Made by a program: the position numbers and the translations under genes. A stretch of DNA of 48,410 nucleotides from JAJZOM01 sp046703545 (lineage in GTDB: Archaea; Thermoplasmatota; Thermoplasmata; Thermoplasmatales; Thermoplasmataceae), in assembly GCA_046703545.1 (NCBI GenBank), contig JBJKSX010000005.1, positions 1-48,410 of the forward strand, given 5' to 3'. Shown here one piece after another: positions 47,043 to 48,410 of this stretch; position 1 is the stretch's first letter; each line of letters opens with the position of its first letter. The notes below the pieces were generated by a model, which was given only the letters and a program-made list of their open reading frames with translations, did no database searches and was not told the DNA's origin.

Positions 47043-48410
47043 AATCGGTATACAAGAAACTGGTCAATTTCAAGGATGCGGTGGAAATCGCATTGAAGGA
47101 AGCTGAAAGAGTTGAGGAAACTGAGAAATGCGGACTGTTTGATTCCGTTGGCAGAATCCTTTCTGAAAATATATACGCCCCGAGAAACAACCCGCCTTTC
47201 AACAGGTCAACCATGGACGGTTATGCTGTTCATTTCAGGTCTGTGGCCGATGCGTCCCAGGACAATCCGGTGAAACTGAAAGTGGCAGGAGAAGCATTCA
47301 TAGGAGAGGCAAGGAAGGCGCTGTCCGGGGAAATGAACTGCTTCAGGATATCCACGGGTGCAATTGTGCCATCAGGGGCGGATGCTGTCGTCAAAGTGGA
47401 AAGCACAGATGAGGCTGGGGGCTTTGTTGAGATATATGAATCAGTGGGCCCTTCGGAGAATATTGCCGAAAGCGGCAGCGACATATGGGCTGATGAGCTC
47501 CTGCTCGCAGAGGGGAAGGAACTTGAGACCCATGACATTGCTGTCCTTGCGTCTCTTGGCATAGCTGAAGTTGAAGTTTTCAGAAAGCTGAAGGTCCAGG
47601 TGATCTCAACCGGCAACGAACTCATCAGTTACGATAAGCCTTATGAAGAAGGGAAAATAAACGATGCCAATGGAGTTGTGGTAACTTCTGAACTGAATTC
47701 CTTCAAGTGCATTGAATCCAGGTATTCAGGCATCGTGAAGGATGATTACAGTGCAATAAGGAAATCCATAGACAAGGCGCTTGAAGCAAACGATGTCGTA
47801 GTACTTTCCGGGGGTAGCTCCGCTGGGGAATCAGACCTTGTGTACAGGATAATTGAGGAATTCGACCCCGGGATGATCTTTCATGGGGTTCTGGTTAAGC
47901 CAGGGCTTCCAACTGTCTTTGGAAAGAATGGTAAGAAGCTCCTCATAGGGCTCCCAGGCTTTCCTGTTTCTGCACTAATGATTTTCAGGTCCATTTTCCT
48001 GACACCACTGCTGAGGGCGGCCGGCTCAAACAGGGTTCCGTCGAAAAGGAAGGGGCAGCTGGGAATGAACCTCAGGCTGGATGTGGGAAGGCATAACCTG
48101 ATACCGGTGTCAATGTCAAGCAGGGATGACCCCCGGATATATCCTGTCACCGGCCTCTCCGGTTCCATTACAAGATTCACTTCAACATCAGGCTTCATAT
48201 CCATTCCTGGAAGCACCAAGTACATCGAAGCTGGATCCACAGTAGAGGTGACTGGATGGAACAGTGAAATTCAGAGAGGCCTGCAGACGTTCTCCGGAAT
48301 TTTTGTAAAGGGTAAATCGGACAGGCATATGTCTGGAAACGCCCAATGGGAGTACAACAGGAAGATGCCAAGAGAATCCCTGAAATCGCTCGTCAATGAG
48401 GATGCCATTT
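47039..48410 (+). CDS. moeA: MoeA, second paralogue, with C-terminal extension cut by window edge
   Basis: The frame starts with ATG at 47039 overlapping the stop of the first moeA and remains open to the window edge (457 codons). All canonical MoeA motifs are present: FNRSTMDGYAV, STGAIVPSGADAVVKVE, ISTGNELIS, VVLSGGSSAGESD and IGLPGFPVSAL, then the C-terminal MoeA domain. After about residue 400 the frame continues (FSGIFVKGKSDRHMSGNAQW), which may begin the periplasmic-binding-type domain fused to many euryarchaeal MoeA proteins. It inserts molybdate into adenylated molybdopterin. Confidence 0.88.
   Translation, partial: MKSVYKKLVNFKDAVEIALKEAERVEETEKCGLFDSVGRILSENIYAPRNNPPFNRSTMDGYAVHFRSVADASQDNPVKLKVAGEAFIGEARKALSGEMNCFRISTGAIVPSGADAVVKVESTDEAGGFVEIYESVGPSENIAESGSDIWADELLLAEGKELETHDIAVLASLGIAEVEVFRKLKVQVISTGNELISYDKPYEEGKINDANGVVVTSELNSFKCIESRYSGIVKDDYSAIRKSIDKALEANDVVVLSGGSSAGESDLVYRIIEEFDPGMIFHGVLVKPGLPTVFGKNGKKLLIGLPGFPVSALMIFRSIFLTPLLRAAGSNRVPSKRKGQLGMNLRLDVGRHNLIPVSMSSRDDPRIYPVTGLSGSITRFTSTSGFISIPGSTKYIEAGSTVEVTGWNSEIQRGLQTFSGIFVKGKSDRHMSGNAQWEYNRKMPRESLKSLVNEDAI

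Noticed and set aside
1..48410. CRISPR array or Cas genes
   Set aside because: No regularly spaced direct repeats with unique spacers; the periodic repeats at 9422-10110 are coding.

Overview
The window looks like chromosomal DNA of a Thermoplasmata archaeon, most likely an uncultivated relative of Thermoplasmatales. The evidence is a full-length VAT-type CDC48 ATPase very close to the Thermoplasma protein, an archaeal release factor aRF1, an archaeal-type UMP kinase, a kinase plus decarboxylase pair that fits the Thermoplasma-type mevalonate route, Thermoplasma-style secreted repeat proteins, and many genes with a TATA box about 25 bp before the start codon (leaderless style). There are no rRNA genes, no intact tRNA genes and no CRISPR arrays.

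Layout. (1) About 1-3060 is an AT-rich accessory island. It holds a MazF-type toxin cut by the window edge with its antitoxin, a VapB-VapC pair, an orphan antitoxin, a 5' fragment of a tRNA-Leu gene, a secreted-protein pseudogene with three in-frame stops, and two related gene relics. (2) About 3060-7000 holds a winged-helix regulator with a membrane partner, two other membrane proteins, a short relic and an SDR oxidoreductase. (3) About 7370-16800 holds a 965-residue secreted beta-propeller protein, a bacterioopsin-activator-type regulator, small membrane proteins, a tandem retropepsin-like protein, an acetyltransferase joined to a YcaQ-like protein, a methyltransferase and a HAD hydrolase. 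(4) About 16820-19380 is a small redox group: a cytochrome b561-like protein, DUF2203, DUF302, an AhpD-like protein and a hemerythrin. (5) About 19670-25880 carries the mevalonate pair, an HNH nuclease, an FAD oxidoreductase, a TPR-like protein, cysteine synthase and a two-domain rhodanese. (6) About 25990-37160 carries VAT, a PRC-barrel protein, two tandem secreted paralogues, aRF1, UMP kinase, a radical SAM protein, a PadR/ABC exporter operon and an amino acid permease. (7) About 37300 to the right edge is a molybdenum cofactor and formate-dehydrogenase-type locus: moaA-moaD, fdhD, a DUF1641 protein, an FDH-like catalytic subunit, moaE, a small acetate-transporter-like protein, mobA, moaC-moaB and two moeA genes, the second running off the window.

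Working together. The last region encodes most of the pathway from GTP to a nucleotide form of Moco next to an enzyme that needs bis-MGD, so it appears to be a dedicated maturation and enzyme locus. The catalytic subunit has Cys-Gln where canonical formate dehydrogenases have Cys/Sec-His, so formate may not be its substrate. The remaining regions are mostly housekeeping genes in short operons. Several promoter-proximal dyads (at mazEF, vapBC, VAT, PadR-ABC and the transporter) suggest local repressor control.
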